Shown here piece after piece: positions 9,389-18,855 of a stretch of 64,000 bases of DNA. Made by a program: the position numbers and the translations under genes. The notes under the pieces are model-generated. The model did not search any database. It saw nothing but the letters and a program-made list of their open reading frames with translations, and was not told where the DNA came from. The stretch is taken from positions 176,560 to 240,559 of the forward strand of contig NZ_MEEX01000007.1 in the NCBI RefSeq assembly GCF_001724605.1. The letters are read 5' to 3'. Within the stretch, counting starts at the first letter, position 1. Every line of letters begins with the position of its first letter. Source of the stretch: Phenylobacterium sp. SCN 70-31 (GTDB taxonomy: Bacteria; Pseudomonadota; Alphaproteobacteria; Caulobacterales; Caulobacteraceae).

Positions 9389-11302
9389 TCAGAACTCGTC
9401 CCAGTCGTCTTCTTGAGTGGCGGGAAGGGCAGGCTTCGGCGCGGCGCCGCCACGGCCGATGGTCTTCATGGCGGGCGCCGGAACCGCGGGGGCTTGGGCG
9501 CGGGACGCCGGAGTCGGCCCCTGGGCGGCGCCACCGGCGCCCAGGTCGAAGCGGGCGATCAGGCGAGACAGGGCTTCGGACTCCCCGGTCAGGGCGTGGC
9601 TCGCGGCGGTGGCCTCCTCGACCATGGCCGCATTCTGCTGGGTGACCTGATCCATCTGGTTGATGGCGGTGTTCACCTGCTGGAGGCCGGTCGCTTGCTC
9701 CTGGGCCGAGGCGGCGATCTCGGTCACCGAGCCGTTGATGTGGGTCACCTGCTCCAGGATCCGCTCCAGGACCTTCCCGGTCTCGCCCACGAGGCCGACG
9801 CCGCGGTCGACCTGCTGGGACGACGCCGAGATGAGCGCCTTGATCTCCTTGGCGGCTCCGGCCGAGCGCTGCGCCAGGGCGCGCACCTCGGAGGCGACGA
9901 CGGCGAAGCCTTTGCCCGCCTCGCCGGCGCGAGCCGCCTCCACGCCGGCGTTCAGCGCCAGCAGGTTCGTCTGGAACGCGATCTCGTCGATCACCCCGAT
10001 GATCTGGCTGATCTGCTGCGAGGAAGCCTCGATCTCGCTCATGGCCGAGACGGCGTCCCGGACCACCACGCCCGAGCGTTCGGCGTCGTCGCGCGCCTCG
10101 GAGACCGCATCCCGGGCCGAACCGGCGCCATCGGCCGTCTTGCGGACCGTGGCGGTGATCTGGTCGAGGGCGGCGGCGGTCTCCTCCAGGCTGGCGGCCT
10201 GCTGTTCGGTGCGACGCGAGAGGTCGTCGGAGGCCTGGCTGATCTCGCCGGCGCCCGAGCGGACGGCGGTGGCGTTGACCGCCACCTCGCGCAGGGTCGA
10301 CTGGAGCGTGTCCATCGCGCGGTTGAAGTCGGCGCGGAGCTGCTCGTAGTGGGGCGGGAAGGGCTCGGCGATGCGGAAGGTGAGGATCCCGGCGGCCAGA
10401 CGGCTCAGTCCCTGGGCCAGATCGTCGACCACCTTCGACTGCTCGGCGGCGCTGGCTGCGCGATCGGCGTCGTTCGCGGCGCGGGCCGTCTCGGCGGCGC
10501 GGCGCTGCTCGGCGGCCTGGGCCTCGATGCGGACCTTCTCGGCGGCGGTGTCCTTGAAGTGCTGGACGGCGGCGGCCATGCGCCCCACCTCGTCCCGACG
10601 ATCCCGCGCGGGCACCTCGACAGTGGTGTCGCCGCCGGCCAGCCTGCCCATGACGTCGGCCATCCTGGAGACGGGTCTGGCGATGGCGGCCGACAGGATC
10701 GCACCCATCGTCACCGAGAACGCGACCGACAGCAGGGCGCCGATGGCCAGCAGGATCATGGCGAACGTCTGCGACGTGGTCTGAGATTCGGCGCGCGCCT
10801 TGAGCTGGGCCTGCTCCCGGCCGACGGCGACCTCCATGGCCTCGCGGAACTCGGTCAGGCCGCCCTTGGTCGAGAGCTGCGTCATGGCTTCGGCGCGGCG
10901 GATCGGGTCCTGGCCCGCCGCGACCAGATCCGCTTCCTCGGCCTCGAGCCTGCGGGCGGCGTCCCTGACCGCGCCGATCCGCGCGCCGTCCTCGGGAGAG
11001 GCCTTCTCCCACCCGGCGAGAGAGCGATCGAAATCCTTCCGGGCGTTTTCGACCTGCGCCAGGAACGCAGGATCGCCGCTGGCGACGAGGCCGCGGATGG
11101 CGTTCTGGCGCTCGATGCGCGCCATCAGCGCCCGGTCGGCCAGTTCGAGCCGGGCCACGCTCTCGTCGTTGAGGCGCACCGCCTCCCGGATGCTCAGCAG
11201 GCTGGCGAAGACGGCCGCGCACATGACCGCCACGACCGCCACCACGACCGCAAAGCTTCCGGCGAGTTTGCTGGAGATGTTCATGTTGCGCAGGGCGTTC
11301 AT
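9389..11302 (-). CDS. mcpA: Methyl-accepting chemotaxis protein McpA
   Basis: 637 aa, first gene of the operon. TM1 around residues 10-32, a ~150-residue helical periplasmic sensor, TM2 around 185-205, HAMP domain ('[17 protein letters not shown]...'), and the coiled-coil signalling hairpin with the conserved tip '[20 protein letters not shown]'. The C-terminus after a Pro/Ala-rich linker ends in D-W-D-E-F, matching the W-x-x-F docking pentapeptide for CheR/CheB. It senses a periplasmic ligand (unknown) and controls CheA. In Caulobacter this operon is cell-cycle regulated; no strong CtrA box could be confirmed upstream here. Confidence 0.95.
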   Translation of the reverse strand: MNALRNMNISSKLAGSFAVVVAVVAVMCAAVFASLLSIREAVRLNDESVARLELADRALMARIERQNAIRGLVASGDPAFLAQVENARKDFDRSLAGWEKASPEDGARIGAVRDAARRLEAEEADLVAAGQDPIRRAEAMTQLSTKGGLTEFREAMEVAVGREQAQLKARAESQTTSQTFAMILLAIGALLSVAFSVTMGAILSAAIARPVSRMADVMGRLAGGDTTVEVPARDRRDEVGRMAAAVQHFKDTAAEKVRIEAQAAEQRRAAETARAANDADRAASAAEQSKVVDDLAQGLSRLAAGILTFRIAEPFPPHYEQLRADFNRAMDTLQSTLREVAVNATAVRSGAGEISQASDDLSRRTEQQAASLEETAAALDQITATVRKTADGAGSARDAVSEARDDAERSGVVVRDAVSAMSEIEASSQQISQIIGVIDEIAFQTNLLALNAGVEAARAGEAGKGFAVVASEVRALAQRSAGAAKEIKALISASSQQVDRGVGLVGETGKVLERILEQVTHINGSVTEIAASAQEQATGLQQVNTAINQMDQVTQQNAAMVEEATAASHALTGESEALSRLIARFDLGAGGAAQGPTPASRAQAPAVPAPAMKTIGRGGAAPKPALPATQEDDWDEF

Positions 11303-11469
11303 CGGGATCTCGGGGGCGGGAAGGATCGGGCGTGGAAATCGGGCGGCCGACGGGCGGGGTGTCTATGCGACCGCAAGGGCGTGGCGTGCGGCGGCGGGGG
11401 TCCTGATCGATCGCATCCCGGGTTCGCCCTCATGCCGTTGAAGTTGGGCGGCGACCGACAAGTCCCGCC

Positions 11470-11486
11470 TTTGAGAACATCTCAAA
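11470..11486. repeat. Perfect inverted repeat upstream of mcpA
   Basis: TTTGAGA - ACA - TCTCAAA: 7-base arms with a 3-base spacer, 168-184 bases upstream of the mcpA start. The size fits an operator for a dimeric regulator; a short hairpin is the alternative. No regulator can be named. Confidence 0.6.
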
Positions 11487-11539
11487 CGTGGTTTGATTAT
11501 TGGTAAATTGTGGGAATTATCCGGGAAGATCGGGAATCA

Positions 11540-11561
11540 AACGTCGCCAAAACGTCGCCAA
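11540..11561. repeat. 11-base perfect tandem repeat
   Basis: AACGTCGCCAA occurs twice head-to-tail between mcpA and the XRE gene. An 11-base period (about one helical turn) would place two copies on the same face of DNA, as for tandem regulator sites. Function unproven. Confidence 0.6.
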
Positions 11562-11632
11562 GCGAGAGTTCGCACCGAGACTTGCAAATCTTAGGTTGAG
11601 TTTGGAGCGAGGAGACCGTGGCTGGGCGGTGG

Positions 11633-12220
11633 TCAGGTCCCGAAAGTGCTTTCGCCCGACGCCACCAGCAGCACCTTGGCCGGCGCCGTCGGCGCGATCA
11701 GCGCATATCCCGCGGCGGCGTCGAAATACACCGCGTCGCCCGCGCCCAGGGTGAGCGGCGCGTAAAGGTGGCTGTGCAATTCCACCTCGCCGGCGACGAC
11801 GTAGGCGTAGGCCTCGCCTTCATGAGCCGCCATCGGCCCGTGGAGATCGAGGCTGGTCGCTGTGACGTCGAGCACCACCGGCGAAAGGCTCTTGGACAGA
11901 AGGTCGGCGCCGGCTCGGCGCCCCGTGGCGCCTCCGATCCGCGCGGGCGGACCTTCCCCCGCCCGGATGACGGCGCGGCGACCCGAAGCGGCCGGCGCCG
12001 TCTCGGCCTCCCGCGCGACCAAGCCCTCCAGGTCCACTTCGAGCGCCCGGCAGAGGCGCATGAGCTTCTCGTAGTTCAGGGCGTTCTGACCCAGTTCGAC
12101 CCGCGAGATGGTCGAGATCGGCACGCCGCTGTGGGCCGACAAGGTGGCCAGGTTCCAGCCGCGTGCAAGACGCAGCTTGCGGATGGCCGCGCCGGTCCTT
12201 TCTGACATGCGGGTGCGCAT
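11633..12220 (-). CDS. XRE-family transcriptional regulator with C-terminal cupin domain
   Basis: 195 aa. N-terminal helix-turn-helix (residues ~9-63: 'IRKLRLARGWNLATLSAHSG', 'ISTISRVELGQNAL') then a cupin barrel (~115-190; 'VVAGEVELHS', 'LGAGDAVYFDA'). This architecture regulates small-molecule metabolism genes, the cupin probably binding the effector. Start taken at the ATG at 12220; an ATG at 12208 is an alternative. A perfect palindrome lies 18 bases upstream and is a candidate autoregulatory operator. It is divergent from the PEP-CTERM/TIR gene pair, which could be its targets. Confidence 0.9.
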   Translation of the reverse strand: MRTRMSERTGAAIRKLRLARGWNLATLSAHSGVPISTISRVELGQNALNYEKLMRLCRALEVDLEGLVAREAETAPAASGRRAVIRAGEGPPARIGGATGRRAGADLLSKSLSPVVLDVTATSLDLHGPMAAHEGEAYAYVVAGEVELHSHLYAPLTLGAGDAVYFDAAAGYALIAPTAPAKVLLVASGESTFGT

Positions 12221-12237
12221 AGCGCGGAGAGCCCTTC

Positions 12238-12255
12238 ACCTGGATGGGTCCAGGT
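12238..12255. promoter_or_regulatory. Candidate operator palindrome upstream of the XRE-cupin gene
   Basis: ACCTGG - ATGGGT - CCAGGT, perfect 6-base arms, just upstream of the regulator start and in the region shared with the divergent PEP-CTERM gene. Position and symmetry suit autoregulation by the XRE protein. No experimental basis. Confidence 0.5.
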
Positions 12256-12483
12256 TAAGGTGATTCACATATCGGCATGCACGGACGTCTTCGGCGGGTC
12301 GCTCAGATTGAGGAGGCGGTTCGTGGTCTCCGCCAGAGCGGTGCGCTGCGTAAGGCGAGTTGTATCCTCGGATTTTCAACCCACACAAGAACGAGATCGC
12401 ACGCGCCGGCGTGCATGCTACGGTTAACGGGAAGGATAGGGACTCGCGGGGGCGGGTCCTCGGCGTTGTAGCCGGAGGGGCTG

Positions 12484-13569
12484 ATGCGAAGCGTGAAGTA
12501 TCTGGCTGCGGGGCTCTTCCTGCTCGCGACGAACGCCGCCCAGGCCCAGTCGATCGAGGCGACGCCGACGGGTTATGGCGAGATTTCCGAAACGTCGGTC
12601 GTGCCGTTCTCGACGACGCTGCCGCGTGGCTACAATGTCATCAATCTGGGCGGCCGAGGCGGCAGCGTGGAGTCGATCGTCGAGATCAGCGCCAGCCAGA
12701 TCAGCTTCGAGAGCGGCGTCGCGGTTTCGGGCGCCTTCTCGACGGCCACCTCGTATTCCGGCGTCGATGTCACGATCACGAACATGTCTGACAACCTGCT
12801 GTCGATCTCTGAATTCGAGTCGACCATCATCCCCGCCGGCATGGGCTTCTACCTTCAGGAGCGCGTGGGGCCGGCGACCGACAACAACATCTTCACCGGC
12901 TATGGCCAGACGTTTTCGGGCCTGACGTTCGAGGACCTCAGCACGCATGCGGAGGCGTACTCGCCGTTCGCCTACGCCGACTTCGACTTCTCGGTCGTCA
13001 GCAATGACGTGACGCTCTATTCGCTCAGCGGCTCGATCAGCCTCGCCTTCGATTCCGAGGGCAACGTCATCCCGAACTACAACCTCGACGCGGCGTCGGC
13101 GGCGCTGAACGGCTTCGTCCTGGCGTTCGGGAGCGAGACCTTGCCGAACCAGCTCGCGTGGGCCTATGCGTGGGATTCCACGAACATCGTGCTGCCGCTG
13201 AGCGCGCTGCTGGAAACCGGACAGAGCCAGGTGATCCAGTACCGGACCAGCGTCACGGCCTACACGCGCTCGGATTGCATCACGGCGACCACCTGCCTCG
13301 TGGCGTATTCGGGCTTCGGCGATCCCATCGGCCGCGGCGGCGGCGTCGAGTTCGAGTCGTTCGCCGCCATGCGGGGCTTCGGCGCCCTGGACGCCCCCGA
13401 GCCCAAATACATCACGGGCATCAACTTCTCGCCTCAGTTCATCGATCCCGTCCGGCTGACGGATGGCGGCGGCGTCGTGCCCGAACCCTCGACCTGGGCC
13501 TTCATGATCTTTGGCTTCGGCTTTGCGGGAGCGGCGTTGCGGCGCCGGCGTACGCTGTCGTACATTTGA
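12484..13569 (+). CDS. PEPxxWA-CTERM secreted protein, TIR-linked
   Basis: 361 aa. Signal peptide (residues 1-~21, ending A-Q-A-Q), a Ser/Thr/Asn-rich mature region of predicted beta structure with one close Cys pair near the C-terminal third ('DCITATTC'), and a C-terminal sorting tail: 'VPEPSTWAFMI', a hydrophobic helix rich in Gly/Phe, then R-R-R-R. PEPxxWA-CTERM tails are recognised by exosortase-type systems and give surface or matrix proteins. Ribosome-binding sequence GGAGGGG precedes the ATG. Only 4 bases separate its stop from the TIR-TPR start, so the two are probably co-transcribed. No exosortase gene is in the window. The mature domain has no recognised function. Confidence 0.85.
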   Translation: MRSVKYLAAGLFLLATNAAQAQSIEATPTGYGEISETSVVPFSTTLPRGYNVINLGGRGGSVESIVEISASQISFESGVAVSGAFSTATSYSGVDVTITNMSDNLLSISEFESTIIPAGMGFYLQERVGPATDNNIFTGYGQTFSGLTFEDLSTHAEAYSPFAYADFDFSVVSNDVTLYSLSGSISLAFDSEGNVIPNYNLDAASAALNGFVLAFGSETLPNQLAWAYAWDSTNIVLPLSALLETGQSQVIQYRTSVTAYTRSDCITATTCLVAYSGFGDPIGRGGGVEFESFAAMRGFGALDAPEPKYITGINFSPQFIDPVRLTDGGGVVPEPSTWAFMIFGFGFAGAALRRRRTLSYI

Positions 13570-13573
13570 GGGC

Positions 13574-15532
13574 ATGGGGGACGGCGACGGGGCACCTGAT
13601 ACGCGGCGAGAAGGCGCTTTCGCCTATCGGGCGTTCATAAGCTACAGCCACCGCGACCGTGACTTCGCCCAACGCCTGCACCGCGAGGTCGAGGGCTATC
13701 GCCTTCCCGGCAAGCTGATCGGCAAGGTCACCGCCGTGGGCGAGGTTCCCCGGCGTCTCCGCCCGATCTTCCGCGACCGCGAGGAGCTCCCGGCTTCCGG
13801 CGATCTCAGCGCCGAACTGACCTCGGCGCTGCGCGGGTCGATGTTCCTGGTGGTGATCTGCTCTCCGGCGGCGGCCAGGTCCCGGTGGGTCAACGAGGAG
13901 ATTCTCCAGTTCAAGCGGCACCACGGCGAGGGCCGGGTTCTGGCCCTGGTCGTGGACGGTGAACCGAACGCATCGGCCATGCCGGGCGCGGAGGAGCGCG
14001 AGTGCTTTCCGCACGCGCTGCGATTCCGGATCGGGCCCGACGGCGCCCTGTCCTCGACACCGGCCGAGCCGATCGCCGCCGATTTCCGGCGCGAGGCGGA
14101 TGGTCCGCGACTGGCCACCCAGAAGCTGATCGCCGGCCTCACGGGCCTCAAGCTGGACGAGCTGGTCCAGCGCGAGACCCAGCGGCGCATCGCCCAGATG
14201 ACGGCCATCGCGTCCGGCGCGGTCGTCGGGATGCTGGTGACGGGCGGACTCGCGTTCTACGCCAACTCGCTGCGGATCGAGGCGAACCACCAGCGGACCA
14301 TCGCCCAGCACGAGGCCGCCGCCGCCCGCGCGGCCGCCGACTATCTGGTCGGCACCTTCGAGCTGTCGAACCCGGCGACCGAGAATCCCCGCACCATCAC
14401 GGCCCTGACCATCCTGGGCCGCAGCGTGGAGCGGGCGCGGGCCGAACTGGCGGACCAGCCGGCCATCCAGGCCCGGCTGCTGGCCACCTTGGGACGGGCC
14501 TACAACAACCTCGGCCTGTTGGGCGAGGCGCGCACGGCGGTGGAGGCGGCCCTGCCGGTGATCGACCGCTCCGGTCCCGACGGCGCGGAGGCGCTGCTGG
14601 TCCTGGCCACCACCTATGCGCGGGAGGGGCAGCTGGAGCTGGCGCTCGCCACAGTGCGGCGCGCCGAGGAGCGGCTGACCGGCGATGGTCCTCAGAATGC
14701 GAACCTGCGGGCTCTGGCGGCCCTGACCGAGGGGCGGATCCACACGTCGGCCTCGAACGTCAAGGCGGGGGTCGCCGCCTTCGACCGCGCCCTGGCCCAC
14801 TATCGCGCGGCCGGGGCCGATGCGTCGCGCGGCGCGCTGGCGATGGCGCTGAACAATCGTGGCCTGCTCCTCTCGGACGACGGCCAGTTCGACGAGGCGC
14901 GGTCCTCGCTCGCAGAGTCGCTGAAGCTGTTCCAGGCCTCTCTCGGCGAAACCCATCTCTCGACGGGCAAGGCGTGGTTCGCGCTGGCCCAGAACTCGTT
15001 CAACGCCGGTGACCTGAAGCGCGCCCAGGTCGAGATCGCCAACGCGCTCCGGATCGAACGCGCGGTGCTGGACGACGACAATCCGATCCTCGCCGACACC
15101 CTGTCGATGCAGGGCCAGATCCTGCACGGCCTGGGGCGGTTGCCCGAGGGAGAACAGGCCCTGCGCGAAGCCATCGTCATCTACCGCCAGGCTTTTGGCG
15201 GGCCGCACTACCTCATCGGCATCGCCGATGTGTACCTGGCCCTGATCGCCTCGGACCGAGGCGATTCCCGCGGGGCGCTCGAAGCGCTGGACGACGCCAA
15301 GCGCAACTATGACGTCGGCTACGGCAGGACCCATCCCAACCACGGCGACCTGCTGGTCAATCGCGCCAAGGTACTGGCGCGGGCGGGCCGGATGGCCGAG
15401 GCCCGGTCCGACTGCGCCGCCGGCATGGCGATCCTCGACCAGACGCTGGGGGCTGACGCCCGTTTCACCAAGAGCATGGCCGCCGAGTGCCGGGCGCTCG
15501 GCCAGGCTCCCGCCGTCGCGACCGGTCGCTGA
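13574..15532 (+). CDS. TIR domain - transmembrane - TPR protein
   Basis: 652 aa from ATG at 13574 (a longer frame into the previous gene is a shadow). Residues ~16-135 are a bacterial TIR domain: 'FISYSHRDRDFA', 'LRPIFRDREELPAS', and 'SRWVNEE' holding the Trp/Glu region where NAD-cleaving TIRs carry their catalytic Glu (E108 or E109). A membrane helix follows at ~209-230, a short coiled coil, then about ten TPR-like helical pairs (from ~'RLLATLGRAYNNLG' to the end). Known for the family: TIR domains act as NADases or scaffolds in conflict and signalling; TPRs sense or bind partners. The predicted topology puts the TIR in the cytoplasm and the TPRs in the periplasm, next to a gene for a secreted PEP-CTERM protein. 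Specific function unknown. Confidence 0.85.
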   Translation: MGDGDGAPDTRREGAFAYRAFISYSHRDRDFAQRLHREVEGYRLPGKLIGKVTAVGEVPRRLRPIFRDREELPASGDLSAELTSALRGSMFLVVICSPAAARSRWVNEEILQFKRHHGEGRVLALVVDGEPNASAMPGAEERECFPHALRFRIGPDGALSSTPAEPIAADFRREADGPRLATQKLIAGLTGLKLDELVQRETQRRIAQMTAIASGAVVGMLVTGGLAFYANSLRIEANHQRTIAQHEAAAARAAADYLVGTFELSNPATENPRTITALTILGRSVERARAELADQPAIQARLLATLGRAYNNLGLLGEARTAVEAALPVIDRSGPDGAEALLVLATTYAREGQLELALATVRRAEERLTGDGPQNANLRALAALTEGRIHTSASNVKAGVAAFDRALAHYRAAGADASRGALAMALNNRGLLLSDDGQFDEARSSLAESLKLFQASLGETHLSTGKAWFALAQNSFNAGDLKRAQVEIANALRIERAVLDDDNPILADTLSMQGQILHGLGRLPEGEQALREAIVIYRQAFGGPHYLIGIADVYLALIASDRGDSRGALEALDDAKRNYDVGYGRTHPNHGDLLVNRAKVLARAGRMAEARSDCAAGMAILDQTLGADARFTKSMAAECRALGQAPAVATGR

Positions 15533-15583
15533 TCCCGGGACGCTGTTCCTGGGGCGACGATCCAGGGCCGCCGCCTGGCGGCG

Positions 15584-17353
15584 TCAGTCCTTCGGTCGGC
15601 GGCTGAGGCGATAGAGCGGATAGACGCCAAAGCCCTTGGGAAGCGCGACCTTGCCGACGTAGTTGCAGTCGAACGGATGATCGTCCTGCATCTCCAGCAC
15701 CGCGGCGAACGGCTCGGTGACGTACACGCTTCCAGACGGCGTGACCGGTTCGATCCGCGCGGCGCGCGACACCTCGCTGCCGTAGTAGTTCGTGCGCTTG
15801 GTGACGGGATCGTAGCCCGAGTAGGTCGAGCCGTAGTGCAGGGCGATGCGCATGGCCGTGCCTTCGCGGACACCGAGGCGCCGGCAGTCGACCTTGGCCA
15901 GGCCCTCGCAGAGATCGAGCGCCGCTGCGGCCGCGGTCGGCGCGTCGCTGAAGACGGCGAAGATGGCGTCGCCCCAGGTGTTGCCCTGGCGGATCACCTC
16001 GCCATAGCCCTCCAGTATGTGCGCCGCGCGCACCATGACCTCTTCCCAGAAGAGCGGCAGCACGCGTTCGTCCAGCTTCGAGAAGCCGGGGTAGTCGGTG
16101 AACATCAGGCCGTAGACGCCGCGCTCCACCTCCGACTTCTCGGGCGGCGGCGGCATGACCGGACGCACGAGGGGCGGCGCGATGATCACCTCGGACCGGC
16201 CGCCCGTCGCCTTCCAGGCGGTGATGTCCGAGCCGCTGAGCGTGCGGTCGCCGCGCGCCTCCACGATCACCAGTTGCAACGGTTCGGCGTGAAGCTGCCG
16301 GGCGCGCAGGCGCGTCATGCCCATGGTGACCTTGGAGCCGTAGGCGAACTGCTCCATCCCGCCCATGAAGACCATGTTGCTGCAGAAGGTCACCGAGGCG
16401 GCGCGATCGCGGCACGCCTCGTAGCGGCGGACCCAGCCTTCGCCGGCCGGCGCGACCGATTGTTCCAGGAAGTCGGCCTCGGCGAAGGGCAGGACGACGT
16501 GCAGCTCCGCGCCGGCGGCGAGGAGCTGTTCGGCGATCAGGATGTCGCTGCCGGCGGCCAGCGCCCCGTAGCCGAAGCCCACGTTCTCGCGCGCGATCAG
16601 GTCGCGCATGCGCGCGGCGAGGTCGTCCTCCAGTTCGGGGCCGCCCACGAAGATGTTGCCGCAGAACATCGCCACCTTCGGCGGCTGGATCAGTTCCAGC
16701 AGGGCGCCCATCTCGGCTTTGACGCTCCTGGCCGCCACCAGCCTCTGGAGCTGCAGGACCGTGGTGGAGCGGGCGCCCACGTCGGCGTCCGGCGCGGACA
16801 GGGCGCGGGCGAGCGCGTCGCGGGCCCCGTCCGCATCGCCCAGGACGACCAGCGCCTCGGCCAGGGTGGCCAGCGAGAAGTAGCCGGAGCGCTCCGCGGG
16901 CGGGGACTCCACCACCACCTCCCGGGCCAGTCGCTCGGCCAGTTCGGTCTTGCCGGCGATCAGGGCCAGGCTCGCGGCGTTGATGGCCGGGTAGCTGGAC
17001 CGCGTGCGCCGATGGATCGCCTCGTAGAGGTCGCACGCTTCCAGCAGGCGCCTGCGATGGGGCGCGCCGCCGGCGAAGGCCAGATCCTTGAGCAGACGCG
17101 CCTTGAGCGACAGGGTGTCCACATCGCCCAGGTCGGCGAGGCCGTAGTCCTCGTACAGGCGAAGCGCCCGTTCGGTGTCGCCCAGGCGCGCGAGGGTCAG
17201 CACCTCGAGATAGTTCAGTTCGGCATGGCTGGTGTCGCCCCGTCGCGCCACTTCGTCGTAGGCGCCCAGAAGGTCGCCCCGCGCCAGGGCGGCGCGCACG
17301 TAGGCCGCCCGCCTCTCAGGCGTGGGAGGGGCTGGGGGCGTCTTCAGCGACAC
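15584..17353 (-). CDS. TPR/TRAFs-binding - SLOG-like - class III nucleotide cyclase fusion
   Basis: 589 aa, cytoplasmic. Residues ~15-215: helical repeats of the bacterial TRAFs-binding (DUF4071) type ('YPAINAASLALIAGKTELAE'). Residues ~225-390: Rossmann-like domain with 'GYGALAAGSDILIAEQLLAA' and 'HVVLPF', similar to the nucleotide-binding SLOG/DprA-LOG superfamily. Residues ~412-585: class III cyclase homology domain with metal-binding D420 ('MFTDYPGFSKL') and D462 ('WGDAIFAVF'). The base-selecting Lys position is Asn (N458) and the transition-state Asn position is Ser (S529), while the Arg (R533) remains. It could be a cyclase with unusual substrate, or a nucleotide-binding sensor. It converges on the TIR-TPR gene 51 bases away and is divergent from recA. 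Domain assignment of the SLOG part is inference. Confidence 0.8.
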   Translation of the reverse strand: MSLKTPPAPPTPERRAAYVRAALARGDLLGAYDEVARRGDTSHAELNYLEVLTLARLGDTERALRLYEDYGLADLGDVDTLSLKARLLKDLAFAGGAPHRRRLLEACDLYEAIHRRTRSSYPAINAASLALIAGKTELAERLAREVVVESPPAERSGYFSLATLAEALVVLGDADGARDALARALSAPDADVGARSTTVLQLQRLVAARSVKAEMGALLELIQPPKVAMFCGNIFVGGPELEDDLAARMRDLIARENVGFGYGALAAGSDILIAEQLLAAGAELHVVLPFAEADFLEQSVAPAGEGWVRRYEACRDRAASVTFCSNMVFMGGMEQFAYGSKVTMGMTRLRARQLHAEPLQLVIVEARGDRTLSGSDITAWKATGGRSEVIIAPPLVRPVMPPPPEKSEVERGVYGLMFTDYPGFSKLDERVLPLFWEEVMVRAAHILEGYGEVIRQGNTWGDAIFAVFSDAPTAAAAALDLCEGLAKVDCRRLGVREGTAMRIALHYGSTYSGYDPVTKRTNYYGSEVSRAARIEPVTPSGSVYVTEPFAAVLEMQDDHPFDCNYVGKVALPKGFGVYPLYRLSRRPKD

Positions 17354-17772
17354 GGGCGGCCTCCGGCGTCGACGGCCCGTCCCGAGGCCCTGGCCTTCAT
17401 GTCATGCACCCGCGAAAAGCCCCTCCGCCGAAACGCCCTCGGATGTGGCCCGCAAAGGCGCCGGTCCCCCGATCCGGCGTCACATCCCAAGTGTCGTGGC
17501 TTCGACGCTAGCCCGCGTCGCGCCGGACGTCCACGCCTCCACCCGCGGGAGGCGAGTGGCCGGGCCCCATCGCCGGCGTGTTCGGCTCCGAGGGCGGCGA
17601 TCCCGAGCCGCGCGAGGCAGCCGGCGTGGCCTTGTCGCCACCCCAGGCCGGTAGAGAGGCGAATGTTGGCCAAGGAACATCTTGCGAACATGGAACAAAG
17701 GCGGTACATCTTGAGTCATCGGCGCGGCGTGGCCGTCCGGTTGGCGGAATCGTGGGATAGAGGGCGGATGAC
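17354..17772. promoter_or_regulatory. Divergent promoter region of the SLOG-cyclase gene and recA
   Basis: 419 bases with no credible gene. The right-hand side carries the recA promoter: a LexA box at 17675-17689, a -35-like TTGCGA at 17682-17687 inside it, a 17-base spacer and a -10-like TACATC at 17705-17710. The left-hand side should hold the promoter of the leftward SLOG-cyclase gene, but no clear motif was seen. Frames that cross the region have no family-like sequence. Confidence 0.7.
17675..17689. promoter_or_regulatory. LexA (SOS) box of recA
   Basis: GAAC-ATCTTGC-GAAC, i.e. GTTC-N7-GTTC on the other strand, the direct-repeat LexA site of alphaproteobacteria. It lies 84-98 bases upstream of the recA ATG and overlaps the predicted -35 element, as expected for a repressor site. 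A further GAAC follows at 17693. Confidence 0.88.

Positions 17773-18855
<1,083 letters not shown>

Larger units (their letters stand above)
11303..11632. promoter_or_regulatory. Upstream region of the che operon, with an inverted and a direct repeat
   Basis: 330 bases between mcpA and the XRE regulator gene, both on the minus strand; no gene seen. The part from about 11465 to 11600 is notably AT-richer than its surroundings and should hold the mcpA promoter. It contains a perfect palindrome (11470-11486) and a perfect 11-base tandem repeat (11540-11561). A CtrA-like arrangement TTGA-N7-TAAA occurs near 11492, but with mismatches to TTAA-N7-TTAA in both halves, so it is not called. Confidence 0.5.

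Noticed and set aside
8975..11506. Very long plus-strand open frame opposite mcpA and its neighbours (843 codons)
   Set aside because: Antisense shadow in GC-rich DNA; the minus-strand frames give clear CheY, STAS and MCP proteins, while this translation resembles no protein family.
11492..11506. CtrA-like site upstream of mcpA (TTGA-N7-TAAA)
   Set aside because: Mismatches to TTAA-N7-TTAA in both halves; too weak to call.
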